Assembly: GCA_001600355.1 (NCBI GenBank)
Contig: BCJU01000003.1
Location: forward strand, 3,042,519-3,106,518
Direction: 5' to 3'
From: Meira nashicola
Lineage: Eukaryota; Basidiomycota; Exobasidiomycetes; Exobasidiales; Brachybasidiaceae
DNA: 64,000 nt
Below, one piece after another: positions 11,042-21,046 of the stretch. The notes under the pieces were generated by a model. That model ran no database searches. It saw nothing but the letters and a program-made list of their open reading frames with translations, and was not told the DNA's origin. Position numbers and translations under genes: made by a program. Every line of letters starts with the position of its first letter. Within the stretch, counting starts at the first letter, position 1.

Positions 11042-11299
11042 TCAGCCACTCTTTTGACGTTTATGATCATTGTGTCCAGTATTACTGCCAGAGTGACTTG
11101 ATTGACCAGACGTATCACCTTGTCTTTTTTCACCTCCTTTATTGGAATCATCCTTTGGTGGGGGGTTCTTAGTTGCCCATTCTTTAAATGTTAAACTTGT
11201 TTCCAATGTCTTTTCTCGTTCCTTCTTTTCACCTGAAGGAAAGCATGCAATAAAAGTGATCAAGATGGCAATGATCAGCGCGGTTGTTGTGCATTTCAT
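11042..11299 (-). CDS. Small putative secreted protein, unknown
   Basis: 85 residues. A hydrophobic N-terminal segment at about residues 6-20 (ALIIAILITFIACF) fits a signal peptide, followed by a charged, disordered tail rich in Lys, Glu, Ser, Gly and His. There are no cysteines after the signal peptide. As with its neighbour, a TTATTTAAAC box lies about 40 nt upstream of the ATG. Similar size, orientation and promoter spacing to the 10494-10799 gene suggest a matched pair, although sequence similarity between them is weak. Family and function are unknown. Confidence 0.55.
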   Translation of the reverse strand: MKCTTTALIIAILITFIACFPSGEKKEREKTLETSLTFKEWATKNPPPKDDSNKGGEKRQGDTSGQSSHSGSNTGHNDHKRQKSG

Positions 11300-11668
11300 T
11301 GTGGATTAATAATTGATGAAGCAAAGGTTTCAAGTGTTTAAATAAATTAATGGTCTTAAAAGGTTCGCTTACTTGATAAACGATGTATGATGCTGTGTAA
11401 CCCACTTAAAAGAGCAATGATGACGAAAAAAGAGTATAATCACAAACATGGATTTATTTGTGGCTGTACTTGCTTATGAAAAGTCTGACGATGTACTTTG
11501 CGTTTTGTTCATGAATATCCTTCTCTCGTTCTGTTGCCGTGCATGGACTGATACTAAAAGACTGGATATAAAGTTCGGTAATTCGAACTTATTGCAATTT
11601 AATTATCATCAACGTAGTCTATATCAAACGAACAGCAGCCGATAGATTGAAGTTATATTGGATTGAGT
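11300..11668. other. Intergenic spacer, A/T-rich
   Basis: 369 bp between the secreted-protein gene and the ICMT-like pseudogene. The TTTAAATAA box near 11337 is the presumed core promoter of the former. Nothing else is visible. Confidence 0.5.
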
Positions 11669-12424
11669 CTAGTATAAAAATGGAATGATACGCCAACGTT
11701 TACTCAAAAAGTCATCATATCGTTTATCGAAATGAGCTCGTAACATTTCTTCTTCGTTTGGAATGCGAACGAATAAAGTGAGAATACTGATTACTAAGTT
11801 TGCATAAATTGAAATAGCTAAATTTGCGGCTAAAAAGATGGAATATGGATTAAGCCATGTTGAGTTGAACAGCGGTGTTTTTGATAATCCATCCAAAAAA
11901 GCATTATAAGGTCACATAAGAGCACCTAAAAGACTCAAAGTGGATAAAAGCATTGCTGTATAACTTGGGTGTGCAAGATAAGTATAAGGTCCAGTTGTGA
12001 TTAACTTTTGATCTTCGGATACTTTGAGTCTAAAAGTAAAAGAATGTTTTAAAGCTTGATAACACCAAATACGCATACGTACAGAAAATATTGAGAGTAG
12101 ATTAAAAGCAAAGGCTTTTTCAACGGATGATAATGGTGATCCATTGAAATGACGATTAACGATATAAATACCTTGACCAATACTGCTAATCAAACCATAA
12201 TATTTAGTTAGAAAGATTTTAGTTTTTAATAATCTCAGATTGATTGGATGACAAAATACACCATCTCCAGCATATTCGGTAATACGGGAATCCGTGCTTG
12301 GATTAGCAATTAGTTTGTTGTTTGTTTTGGAAGGATCGATTTCGCCAAGATAAACTGCAACGCCTGCAATGCAAGATGTCAAGGCATACACAATTACCAA
12401 TAAATTATTCGTGATAGCAAACAT
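11669..12424 (-). pseudogene. ICMT-like membrane methyltransferase with in-frame TGA
   Basis: A 252-codon frame homologous along its whole length to the intact neighbour at 12754-13530, interrupted by TGA at 11914-11912. At that site the neighbour has Gly in GALMGPYNALLDG; here it reads GALM-stop-PYNAFLDG. Before the stop lie the N-terminal membrane segments and the GPYTYLAHP motif; after it, in the same frame, lie another membrane segment and EEEMLRAHFDKRYDDFLSKR. There is no frameshift, and a GT-AG intron removing the stop would break the frame. The conserved tail after the stop suggests recent inactivation, or readthrough. If translated only to the stop, the 170-residue product would lack the C-terminal methyltransferase motif. 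Confidence 0.75.
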
Positions 12425-12753
12425 TCTCTGGGTAAAAAAATGGTTTTAAAGTAATGGATGTAAAAATTAAAGAGATAATTTTTGATGTCAGGAAAGACTT
12501 AGCTCTTGACAATGATCGAGAAACGGCCCGTATTTGAAGGCGTTGGATTTTAGACGGCACCGTATTCAATCATACTCTGCAAAGGATTATTATATCGGCT
12601 AATATGAATTGTTTTAGATTACATGCTCACCAAAATAGCTATGTCGAACTTTCGGACTTTATCTTTCCGTCAATTGAGATAGTCAAGAGGAAAAGTATAA
12701 GAGAATCATAATATTCTACAAATCACAAAAGTATCATCACATACATGACTTGA

Positions 12754-13530
12754 TTAATACACAAAGGGGATCATTCTCCAACGTTTGCTTAAAAATTCAT
12801 CATACCTTTTACCGAAATGAGAACGCAACATTGCTTCTTCATCAGAGATACGAAAACAAACGATAAAACAAAAGAACCAAAAAGTCGTATAAATTGCACC
12901 TGTCATTGTGATTGTTAAAAATAAGGATCTTGGTGTATTGATACGTAAAAAGTTGAATATTGTTGAATTGATAAATGGTTTCTTGTCTAATCCATCCAAA
13001 AGAGCGTTATAAGGACCCATTAAAGCGCCATAAAGACTAATCAAAGTTAATAATAAGCCTGTATAATTAGGATGGGCCAAATATGTGTATGGACCTGTAG
13101 TAATTATCTTTTGATCTTCTGTCACTTTTAAATTATATGTGAATGCTTGTTTTAACGTATGATAACACCAAATCCTAAGTAAGAATGCAAAGATTGCGAT
13201 CGAATTGAAAATAAGAGCTCGATCAGAATATGGCGAAACAGGTAATCCTTTAAAATGACGATAAAAAATATAAAATCCTTGTAAGAATCCACTGATCAAA
13301 GAAATATAACGAACAATAAAGAATTTCAAATGAACGATTAAACGTGAAAGCGGAAAATTGAAAATTCGATCTCGATATTCAGTTGCACGAGAGGTACTAC
13401 GTGGAACTGCAATTATCTTATTATTCGATTTTGATGGATCAAATTCGCCAAGATAAACGCATGTGCCTGCCAAACAGGACATCAAACTGTAAATTGCTAC
13501 TTGCGCAAACTTGCTCTCGATTGGTAACAT
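12754..13530 (-). CDS. ICMT/PEMT-family integral membrane methyltransferase
   Basis: 258 residues with several hydrophobic segments and the two signatures of the isoprenylcysteine carboxyl methyltransferase family: GPYTYLAHPNYTGLLL (the G-x-Y-x-x-x-x-HP-x-Y motif) and the C-terminal EEAMLRSHFGKRYDEFLSKRW, which together bind S-adenosylmethionine. Family members methylate prenylated cysteines in the ER or related small substrates. This copy lies tandem to a broken paralogue, so the pair arose by local duplication. It is probably a paralogue rather than the canonical Ste14, but this is a guess from the local duplication. A 329-bp A/T-rich spacer with no visible feature (12425-12753) separates the two. 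Confidence 0.75.
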   Translation of the reverse strand: MLPIESKFAQVAIYSLMSCLAGTCVYLGEFDPSKSNNKIIAVPRSTSRATEYRDRIFNFPLSRLIVHLKFFIVRYISLISGFLQGFYIFYRHFKGLPVSPYSDRALIFNSIAIFAFLLRIWCYHTLKQAFTYNLKVTEDQKIITTGPYTYLAHPNYTGLLLTLISLYGALMGPYNALLDGLDKKPFINSTIFNFLRINTPRSLFLTITMTGAIYTTFWFFCFIVCFRISDEEAMLRSHFGKRYDEFLSKRWRMIPFVY

Positions 13531-13854
13531 GATGATTGGAGTATCTTTTCGATGATGATTGTAAGAGAAAGAATAAAAGTATCACCCATCCGATAGGGTT
13601 GTCTCGGACACTTCCGAACGCAACATCGGAATCCTTATCTCGTTACAATTCCCAACATTTACCTACTGAGAAAAAAGCTCGGATATCCCTCCCCTTTCTC
13701 ATCCTTCACTTGGGGGTGCGCCACAAAAGGAGACGGCTCCGTGTTTACAATTTCGCATCAGTGAATGAATTTATTGTATTGATATGCTGGATTGAGAATA
13801 CAATGATTGAACAAAAGATGGATTCAAGCTCGATTAACCTTCTTTTTTTCCTTT

Positions 13855-14829
13855 CTAGTCTAGGCCGGACAAGTTATCCGACTGCCGTGATGGTTCAGAT
13901 GCATTGGCTTGTTCAGGCAATTTTTGTTCAGGAGCAGATGCTTTTTTGGGCGTTGTTGGTTTTGTTTCTGCAGCAGCGCGAGGTAATTGAGGTGCTTGAG
14001 GTCGAACGTCATTTTGTCCTGGTAAATTGGCAACGGCAGCTTTCCCTGAACTTGCACTCTCCCCTTCTGCTCCTGAAGTAACCTTTTTGGCGGTTTTCTT
14101 CTTTGGTGGAGGTACGTCCCAAGCCCACAATGGAATAAATGAATCAACGAATCCTACATCCTCGAACAGATTTGGGAAGATCCAAATACCTGGTCTTACA
14201 GTGACAGAAGTTATTGCCCACAGGATCAATCGGACAATAGCCAGACCGAAAAAGGCACCAATTAATCCCAACATTCCAATACTCAAATACCATACACCAA
14301 CACGCATCTTCGTTGGCCAAAGAGGGAACATAACACCAGCCAACATCAGCAAGATCATACCGAAACCTGATAGCTGCAACATCAATTGTGAACCTTCATA
14401 GAACCATGCGTAGTACTGTAAGGTAAGAAACGAGAACATACGTCAGAATCATTTATTGTGGACATAATACGTCAAACATTTACTCACCAATTCAGGTTTG
14501 AACATTTGCATTTGATTGATCTGCAACGGTCTACCTTCCTTTGAGCTGACATCAGCTCGATCACAACGTAAAAAGAAGGTAAACGGAATTACACTATGTA
14601 AAACTTCAGCAGCTTGTTGTTCTGTTTCAACTTTTGGTAATTCTGAATTTTTTGCATTTGAAAGTTTTTTGTATGCTGGCGATAAAAGTGCTTTAACAGC
14701 TCCTGATCCTTTAAAATAATCATGTCTCTTGCCATTCAAAAGGCCAACTTTTGTCTTTGGTCCATTTGAACTGCGTAGAAAGTTGACCAAAGATCGAATT
14801 GGTTTAGGAGCAGTTGCTTGTGACTCCAT
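13855..14829 (-). CDS. SEC62: Sec62, ER protein translocation subunit (two exons)
   Basis: Coding exons 14829-14488 (114 codons) and 14415-13855 join in phase 0 across a 72-nt intron (14487-14416; donor GTGAGT, acceptor TTACAG), giving 300 residues. The cytosolic N-domain ends at MQMFKPEL and continues as YYAWFYEGSQ, then two membrane segments, a short lumenal turn between them, and FPNLFEDVGFVDSFIPLWAW, all typical of Sec62. The C-terminal tail is Lys/Ala/Pro-rich and disordered. Sec62 works with Sec63 and the Sec61 channel in post-translational import into the ER. The gene diverges from the condensin gene over a shared 486-bp promoter. Confidence 0.9.
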
Positions 14830-15315
14830 TTTCTACTTTATAAAATGACTGAATGTGTGATGGTCATAAGGTCAAAAATAAGAATTTAAATTCTCAACCC
14901 TTTGGAATGTCCAAAGCTTCGGGCTACACAAATGATTGCATCTTGCAGCTTAGCGTTTGATGGCACTGCTGAAATGCATAACTAAACTCCGCACGCCAGC
15001 TAAAGGTCTGGGCATCGTTGCATTTACTGTTTGGCTGAAGAACAACATGCACACACGTGATTGGAGCTACGCGTATGAATACAAAAGCTTACGAATATAG
15101 TACACGGCTCTGTGCTTATTATGAATATTCTATATAGACCTTATTTGTTTGCCCAAGAGAGCAACACGCGATCAACACTCAATCAGCCTTAACGCGTTAA
15201 GCTTTAATGCAACACTAAACATTTTGTTATGCACTGCGACAACAACACTGACATGAAATATTATTGATCGTTTAGGCATAACGACCATCAACCTCAAGCA
15301 ATAAGGCCTTTAACG
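14830..15315. promoter_or_regulatory. Divergent SEC62/condensin promoter with ACGCGT boxes
   Basis: Contains ACGCGT at 15069-15074 and 15192-15197, the latter inside the palindrome TTAACGCGTTAA, plus a related CACGCGA near 15166. ACGCGT is the MluI cell-cycle box bound by MBF-type (Mbp1/Swi6) factors. An upstream ATG opens a 12-codon uORF at 15229-15267 that would lie in the condensin leader if transcription starts before it. No other gene is visible. Confidence 0.6.
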
Positions 15316-18300
15316 ATGTCGTCTTCGCATAGTGACGGCGGCAATGCTGTCGCTTCAGAGGAGGGTCGTTTTTCCTTGGCAGATGAGCTTGTGGCTCATC
15401 GTGATGAAAATTATACGATCGCCAACGAATTAGATTCAAGTTCACTAGGATCTCATTTAGACACGCTGGTTGATACTTTGAGTTTATCACCATCTTCGAT
15501 CGATACAGAAGAAATTTTCGATCATATAAAGTCGTTCTTACAGCATTTTGCAACACTTTCAGGTCCACAAAGAAGTAAATTGCTCGATTCCCTTTCTTCC
15601 GCTTATGCAGTACAATTAGATGCAGCAACGCGAGATCTAGAAAGTGAAGGAATAGAGAGATACAAGGAACATTCTGAAACATTGGAAAAGTATGCATTTA
15701 TAATGCAATGGTTCATTCATTCTGCCGAAAAGGCATATAACAGTCGTGAAGAAAGAGCGGCAGCTTCTGCTGGAAGTGCCAATACAGATTCAAGAGGAGG
15801 TAAAGGTGCCAACAAAAACAAAAATGCCGCTTCAGCATCTTGGGATTGGCAACGATCTATACCTACTGTTCTTGCCACATTGACAAAATCTTTGCGTCTT
15901 TCAACTTCAATTTTATTTCCACTTTCTGCCGCTCGTGATGCATTCGTTTCAGGTTGTGTATTACGTCCAGCTCTTCTTTTGCAAGAGAATGAAGCTCACC
16001 TCAAGATTCCCATAATCAAAATGAGCATTTTCAAGGTAATTTGTAACAGTGTCAAGAATCATGGACAGGCTTTTGCGGTTCAAACGAGCATCATGCAAGC
16101 TTTGGCCTATTATGAACATTTACCCGAACCTATGGCTGAACTCCTCACATATCTCCGCACAGAATTCGACTATGAGAGATTGGGAGATGAAGTACTACGA
16201 GAGGTAGCAGCACGCGAATTTGGTGGTTTGGATACCAAAGGACCAAGATGTTTTGCTCGCTTTCTCGTTCGAATGGCAGAACTCAGTCCCAGAAGCGTAT
16301 TACGTGTTATGATTGTTCTCAAGAAACATCTCGACAGCGACTCGTATCCAATGCGTAATGCAATGCTAGAAGTGCTTGGAATATTGATCAAAGATTTAAC
16401 AATGACCGATGATGCTATACCTCAACCGTCAAATGGAGATGGCGCAGATGAAAGTGGGGCGAATGGCAACAGCCTAAGCTCTCAAGATGAAGACGAAGAC
16501 GAGACCAGACGAGAGAGAGGAGATGCAAGAAAGAAGCAAATCGAACAATTCTGGGGATTGATCTGTGAACGTTTCTTGGATGTGAACAGTTACGTCAGAT
16601 GCAAGTGTATTGCAGTTTGTGCAAAGCTGTGTGAATTGGATGCCAAATTCCCATCTCAACGAACGATTTTGACAACGCAAAGTATACAATCACTCTCGGA
16701 CAAGTCATCGACTGTACGCAAGAATGCTATCAATTTGCTGACAAGATTGATCCTCACCCACCCTTTCGGTATGCATGGTGGTGATTTAGAAAAAGGAGAA
16801 TGGGAAAAACGCTTGGCAATGATTGACGATCAGCTGAAAGAGTACGATGGCGTGCTGGATGTTCCCAATGAATCTGATGATCATGTCATGGAAGACGAAG
16901 AAATGAAGTCTGTTAAAGGAGAAGAAAAGACAGACAAGATGGACACTGAAGAGGATGCTGATGCAAGCCAAGAGACTGCTACTGCCGATGATCAGGAAGG
17001 GGACTTAACGGCTACTGGAGAAGAAAGTGGAGCCAGGACAGAATCGCGCAAGAAACCTCGTGTTAGTGTAGACTTGGAAACTCTGGCGTCTCAACTTTCA
17101 CCTGCAGATGCTGAGAAAGTCATTCGCTTGAGATTGACAAGACGATATCATACGGATGCCTTGGCTTTCATCGATCAACTTTCTTTGGCAGTACCTACTC
17201 TTTCGCAACTCTTAGTATCAACAAGCAAAGCAGAGGTGTTAGAGAGCATGGAATTCTTCCGTGTTGCGCATGAATATCGGGTACCTGGAGCACACATCGG
17301 TGTCCGCAAAATGATTCATTTGATCTGGACAAAAGATAACAATACCCTCGTAATGGAAGATGGTAAAGAACTCAAAGGTATCAAAAGCCGATTGATTGAA
17401 GTGTATAGATCTTTATACTTTGATCCGTTGCCCAGTCTGAGCAATACGGACAACATCAATAGAATCGCACGCAATCTCGTCGAGCGAACATTTGACGTCA
17501 CTCTTGCTGAATTGACAAGTTTGGAAGAATTGCTCTCTACAATGTGCGGTGAAGGGATGATTGACGACAGAGTGATTGACAAGCTATGGTCCGTATATTC
17601 CTCTCCCAAAGCAATCCCTCGTGCGCAACGTCGAGGAGCAATTATCATCCTCTCGATGTTGGCCGTTGCACGTAAAGAGATAGCAGCGGACCACATTGAT
17701 ACCTTGTTGGGAACTGGACTAGGTGGTCTGGGTGCAAAAGACGTCGTTTTGGCCAAATATACTTGTGTCGCTTTATCGCGTGTAGGAGGAAGTGTAAAAA
17801 AGGTGAAGGGAGCTTTGAGTGACAATCAATTACGTTTCCCAATGAACCATCCAATGTTCGCTCGCCTTCGTGCTGCAATTCAATGGCCTTCGACAAGTGG
17901 TCAATGGTTTAGTTTAGCAGAACATGCTATTCAAACGATCTATCTTTTAGGTGAACAGCCAGATGCTCTTTGCTCAGAAATGATCAAGCAAATGACTGTC
18001 AAAGTATTCGGATCTTCAGGTCCAAAGATTAATGACACAGATACCGGTTCCGTCCCCCCTACGCCAAATTCTCATCTCGGCGAAAGTACACCAGCTCCAG
18101 GTACTTCCGCCAATCGTACATCAGCCTTTGCTTTGGCTCAACTGTTATTCGTTGTCGGTCACGTTGCTCTCAAACAGATTGTTTATCTCGAATTGGTTGA
18201 GCGCGAATTCAAAAGGAGAAAAGCAGAAGCGGACAAGGAAAAAGTGTTGGCCAATAAGGATGCGAACAAACCGGATGAAAATTCCACAGAGCAACAAGAG

Positions 18301-19626
18301 ACAACAAAAGGTGCAAAGAAAGGAAAAGGAGGCAAACGCGGAAAGAACAAAGCAGCAGCTCCTGCTGAAGAGGACGCAGATGAATTGGATCAGGTCGCTG
18401 GTAATGCAGAAGATGATATCGGTGACGTGGTAGGTGAAGTTCGTGAAAAAGAACTTTTATATGGAACGCGCAGTTTGCTATCACTCTTTGGTCCTGTGGT
18501 TGTGCACATTTGCTCAAATCCAACAGCTTACAAGAATGACTTCCTTCGTAAAGCTGCTGTTTTGTCGATGTGCAAGTTCATGTGTGTCTCTTCGCAATTC
18601 TGTGAAGCGCAATTGCCATTGGTCCTTTCCGTTTTGTCCACCTCTCAAGACCCTGTCGTACGATCCAACATTGTCATTGCCTTGGGTGATTGTGCTATCT
18701 CATTCGGTAGTCTGATCGATGAGAATAGCGAAAAGCTCTATGCTGGACTAGGTGATTCGGATCTAGGTGTGAAGAAACATACGTTGATGGTGTTGACCCA
18801 TTTGATCCTCAACGGGCAAGTAAAGGCAAAAGGTCAATTGGGTGAAATGGCGAAATGTTTAGAAGACGAAGATGAACGTATTGCAGATTTGGCAAAATTA
18901 TTCTTTACCGAATTAGCAACGAAGGATAATGCGGTGTACAACAATTTGCCGGATATCATTAGTCATCTCAGTATCGGACAACATGCTGTCGATGAAGAAA
19001 CGTTTGGACGAGTGATGCGTTTCGTTTTCCAATTTGTTGACAAGGAAAGACAAGCTGAAAATGTTGTTGAAAAACTCTGTCAACGATTCAGACTTTCTTC
19101 GGAAGAACGTCAATGGCGTGATATTGCGTTTTGTCTATCTTTGTTACCGTTCAAATCTGATCGTTCAATGAAACGTTTGATCGAAGGTTTACCATTTTAT
19201 CAAGATAAGCTTTATGACCCAACAGTTTTCAAGCGTTTCACTGAAATTCTTACTAAAGCAAGAACAAACAGATCCACTAATCCAGGTGGCGCTGCTTCTT
19301 CTGCAGGTGAAACGGAATTACAGGAATTCGAGCAAATTCTTGAATTCGCTCGGGCACACGGTGCTCAAGATGCTGAATTGGAAAGTGCAACACAAGCTAA
19401 GTTAGCTCGTGCTCGAAGACGTCAAGGAGGCAAAGGTGCATTACCATTAACTTCGGATTCAACAAATACTTCACCGATCAAGCAAATCAGCAAAACATCT
19501 GGATCTGCTACCACAACCAAGTCTAAAACAAACAAATTTTCTGCTGCAAATGCTCGCTCTACTCGTCAAACGACGCGAAGAACACGCCAAGTTGTGGAAG
19601 ATGATGATGAAGACTTTGACGATTAG
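15316..19626 (+). CDS. YCS4: Condensin complex subunit 1 (Cnd1/Ycs4/NCAPD2)
   Basis: 1436 residues in one frame. The N-terminal Cnd1_N region follows the start (SLADELV at about residue 18). HEAT-repeat segments include FWGLICERFLDVNSYVRCKC near residue 420. The conserved C-terminal condensin domain spans about residues 1050-1230, with the DPVVRSNIVIALGD and LGDSDLGVKKHTLMVLTHLI motifs. Acidic linkers occur near residues 370-400 and 530-580. The tail is Lys/Arg/Thr-rich and ends in an acidic patch. Condensin compacts and segregates chromosomes in mitosis. ACGCGT boxes in the promoter fit cell-cycle control. It converges with the catalase-like gene with a 66-bp gap. Confidence 0.95.
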   Translation: MSSSHSDGGNAVASEEGRFSLADELVAHRDENYTIANELDSSSLGSHLDTLVDTLSLSPSSIDTEEIFDHIKSFLQHFATLSGPQRSKLLDSLSSAYAVQLDAATRDLESEGIERYKEHSETLEKYAFIMQWFIHSAEKAYNSREERAAASAGSANTDSRGGKGANKNKNAASASWDWQRSIPTVLATLTKSLRLSTSILFPLSAARDAFVSGCVLRPALLLQENEAHLKIPIIKMSIFKVICNSVKNHGQAFAVQTSIMQALAYYEHLPEPMAELLTYLRTEFDYERLGDEVLREVAAREFGGLDTKGPRCFARFLVRMAELSPRSVLRVMIVLKKHLDSDSYPMRNAMLEVLGILIKDLTMTDDAIPQPSNGDGADESGANGNSLSSQDEDEDETRRERGDARKKQIEQFWGLICERFLDVNSYVRCKCIAVCAKLCELDAKFPSQRTILTTQSIQSLSDKSSTVRKNAINLLTRLILTHPFGMHGGDLEKGEWEKRLAMIDDQLKEYDGVLDVPNESDDHVMEDEEMKSVKGEEKTDKMDTEEDADASQETATADDQEGDLTATGEESGARTESRKKPRVSVDLETLASQLSPADAEKVIRLRLTRRYHTDALAFIDQLSLAVPTLSQLLVSTSKAEVLESMEFFRVAHEYRVPGAHIGVRKMIHLIWTKDNNTLVMEDGKELKGIKSRLIEVYRSLYFDPLPSLSNTDNINRIARNLVERTFDVTLAELTSLEELLSTMCGEGMIDDRVIDKLWSVYSSPKAIPRAQRRGAIIILSMLAVARKEIAADHIDTLLGTGLGGLGAKDVVLAKYTCVALSRVGGSVKKVKGALSDNQLRFPMNHPMFARLRAAIQWPSTSGQWFSLAEHAIQTIYLLGEQPDALCSEMIKQMTVKVFGSSGPKINDTDTGSVPPTPNSHLGESTPAPGTSANRTSAFALAQLLFVVGHVALKQIVYLELVEREFKRRKAEADKEKVLANKDANKPDENSTEQQETTKGAKKGKGGKRGKNKAAAPAEEDADELDQVAGNAEDDIGDVVGEVREKELLYGTRSLLSLFGPVVVHICSNPTAYKNDFLRKAAVLSMCKFMCVSSQFCEAQLPLVLSVLSTSQDPVVRSNIVIALGDCAISFGSLIDENSEKLYAGLGDSDLGVKKHTLMVLTHLILNGQVKAKGQLGEMAKCLEDEDERIADLAKLFFTELATKDNAVYNNLPDIISHLSIGQHAVDEETFGRVMRFVFQFVDKERQAENVVEKLCQRFRLSSEERQWRDIAFCLSLLPFKSDRSMKRLIEGLPFYQDKLYDPTVFKRFTEILTKARTNRSTNPGGAASSAGETELQEFEQILEFARAHGAQDAELESATQAKLARARRRQGGKGALPLTSDSTNTSPIKQISKTSGSATTTKSKTNKFSAANARSTRQTTRRTRQVVEDDDEDFDD

Positions 19627-19692
19627 AAGAAGATTGTAATTTTGTATAAATGTTAATCAAATTTTCTTGATAATTGTATGATTCATATAAGA

Positions 19693-20772
19693 CTACTTAT
19701 CGGGTATCTGATCGATACTTTCAACGTTTAATTCTGGAATGTTTCCGTTCATCTTTCTTCGGAAAGTTGCAGAAGCATAATAAACTTTTTTACGTAAACG
19801 ATTGATTGATCCTAATGGCTGTAAATCTTTTCTGCCGTCCCAGGGATTAACACGAATATTGTTTCTCCAAATATTAATTCTTTCGGGTAGAAAAGGATCT
19901 TGAGGTGGAATTATAACTTTAGCAACCGTTTCAAAAGGATATTTATCTTCTGGCCAAGGTTGACGACAATCTTCTATTAATTGATCATCAAGATTTTGTA
20001 ATAATTGAACTTGAAAATCAAAATGACATTCACCTTTTTCATCTTTGAGATATTTTATTAATCGATCACGATGTGCAACAGAACCATCTTCTTTTTCTGT
20101 AATTTCATCTTGTTTTTTAAGTTGAGGAGCATCTTTGCTTGGAACTAAAGCGAATTTTGCAACATAATCACCATAACGAAATGCTGATTGTGAATATTGA
20201 TTTTGACTAAAAAGTGGAATCGTTGGAATATGATTTCTTGCATCTTGTGTTTCATAATCATCACGCTTTTTTAATTCTCTTTGATGTTCTGCTGGATTTG
20301 GATATTTTAAACGTAAAGAAAGAATATCTCTACAAACGAAAGCATTTCCAAGTTCAATGGCAGGAGCAGAATTAAATTCGAAATCATGCGTTGTTTGATT
20401 TGAAATATCTTTTCGAAGTTTTTCACCTTCAACGTTAAAAACTTTCATTCCTATTCCGCGTGGTTGAGGTTTATGATCAGGTACTAAATCACTCGTTTCC
20501 GTACTAAATCGAAGTGCAATTGGATGTATTGCGGGTTTTGAAAATAAACTTTGAGAAAGATGGTTTGGTAAATTTGATAAAATTTCAAGCTTTCCTTTTA
20601 CTACTCCGTGCGTTTTAACATGTGTTCCTGTGAATGCATGTTGATGTTCGTTAAATACTCTCCTTTGTGATTCATTGATCAATTTACAAATTTCATCAAT
20701 AGCTGCTTCTTCTTCCGGTCCAGCTCCATGTTCAACACCAGGTTGATCCCAACGAATATATTTTGAAGACAT
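19693..20772 (-). CDS. Catalase-like heme protein
   Basis: 359 residues, much shorter than monofunctional catalases (about 500). Recognisable parts are the THVKTHGVVKG segment with the candidate distal His near residue 51, a substrate-channel-like block (PIALRFSTET, then PRGIGMKVF), DFEFNSAPAIE, and the C-terminal RLRKKVYYASATFRR, where Y331 or Y332 would be the proximal heme ligand. This matches the small catalase-like/SrpA-type group found in fungi, which may act as peroxidases rather than full catalases. There is no peroxisomal SKL tail and no signal peptide. It diverges from MED6. Confidence 0.85.
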   Translation of the reverse strand: MSSKYIRWDQPGVEHGAGPEEEAAIDEICKLINESQRRVFNEHQHAFTGTHVKTHGVVKGKLEILSNLPNHLSQSLFSKPAIHPIALRFSTETSDLVPDHKPQPRGIGMKVFNVEGEKLRKDISNQTTHDFEFNSAPAIELGNAFVCRDILSLRLKYPNPAEHQRELKKRDDYETQDARNHIPTIPLFSQNQYSQSAFRYGDYVAKFALVPSKDAPQLKKQDEITEKEDGSVAHRDRLIKYLKDEKGECHFDFQVQLLQNLDDQLIEDCRQPWPEDKYPFETVAKVIIPPQDPFLPERINIWRNNIRVNPWDGRKDLQPLGSINRLRKKVYYASATFRRKMNGNIPELNVESIDQIPDK

Positions 20773-21029
20773 CTTTTATTAATTGTGATGGTGGATAAGG
20801 TGTAGAAACAGAGTATTGAATGCAACCTAACTCTTTCTCCACTTTTTGTAAGAAAAAGTACGGATATTGTGCTTGCATTTCCGAAAGAACACCCACACAG
20901 TTGAACACTAATCGGAATTCCATTTGATTTCATTGGCGAACCCTTAACGCGCTAAAGATCAGCAGCTCATACTGCCGTTTGAAGCAAAAGCCGCCGCTAA
21001 AAAGAACAACAAATGCAATCCTTCCTACC

Positions 21030-21035
21030 ATGTAA
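21030..21035 (+). promoter_or_regulatory. Start-stop upstream ORF (ATGTAA) before MED6
   Basis: An ATG immediately followed by TAA lies 11 nt upstream of the MED6 start codon. A second upstream ATG at 21013 opens a frame that overlaps the MED6 start. Both would reduce initiation at the annotated start if they are in the mRNA. The transcription start is unknown. Confidence 0.4.
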
Positions 21036-21046
21036 GACAGACAACA

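Noticed and set aside
11828..11915. Intron removing the TGA in the ICMT-like copy (GTGACC to TTTTTAG)
   Set aside because: It would delete conserved sequence and shift the downstream frame, so the stop is taken as real.
13536..14081. 181-codon plus-strand ORF
   Set aside because: It is antisense to SEC62 exon 2, has no motif, and SEC62 is clearly the real gene.
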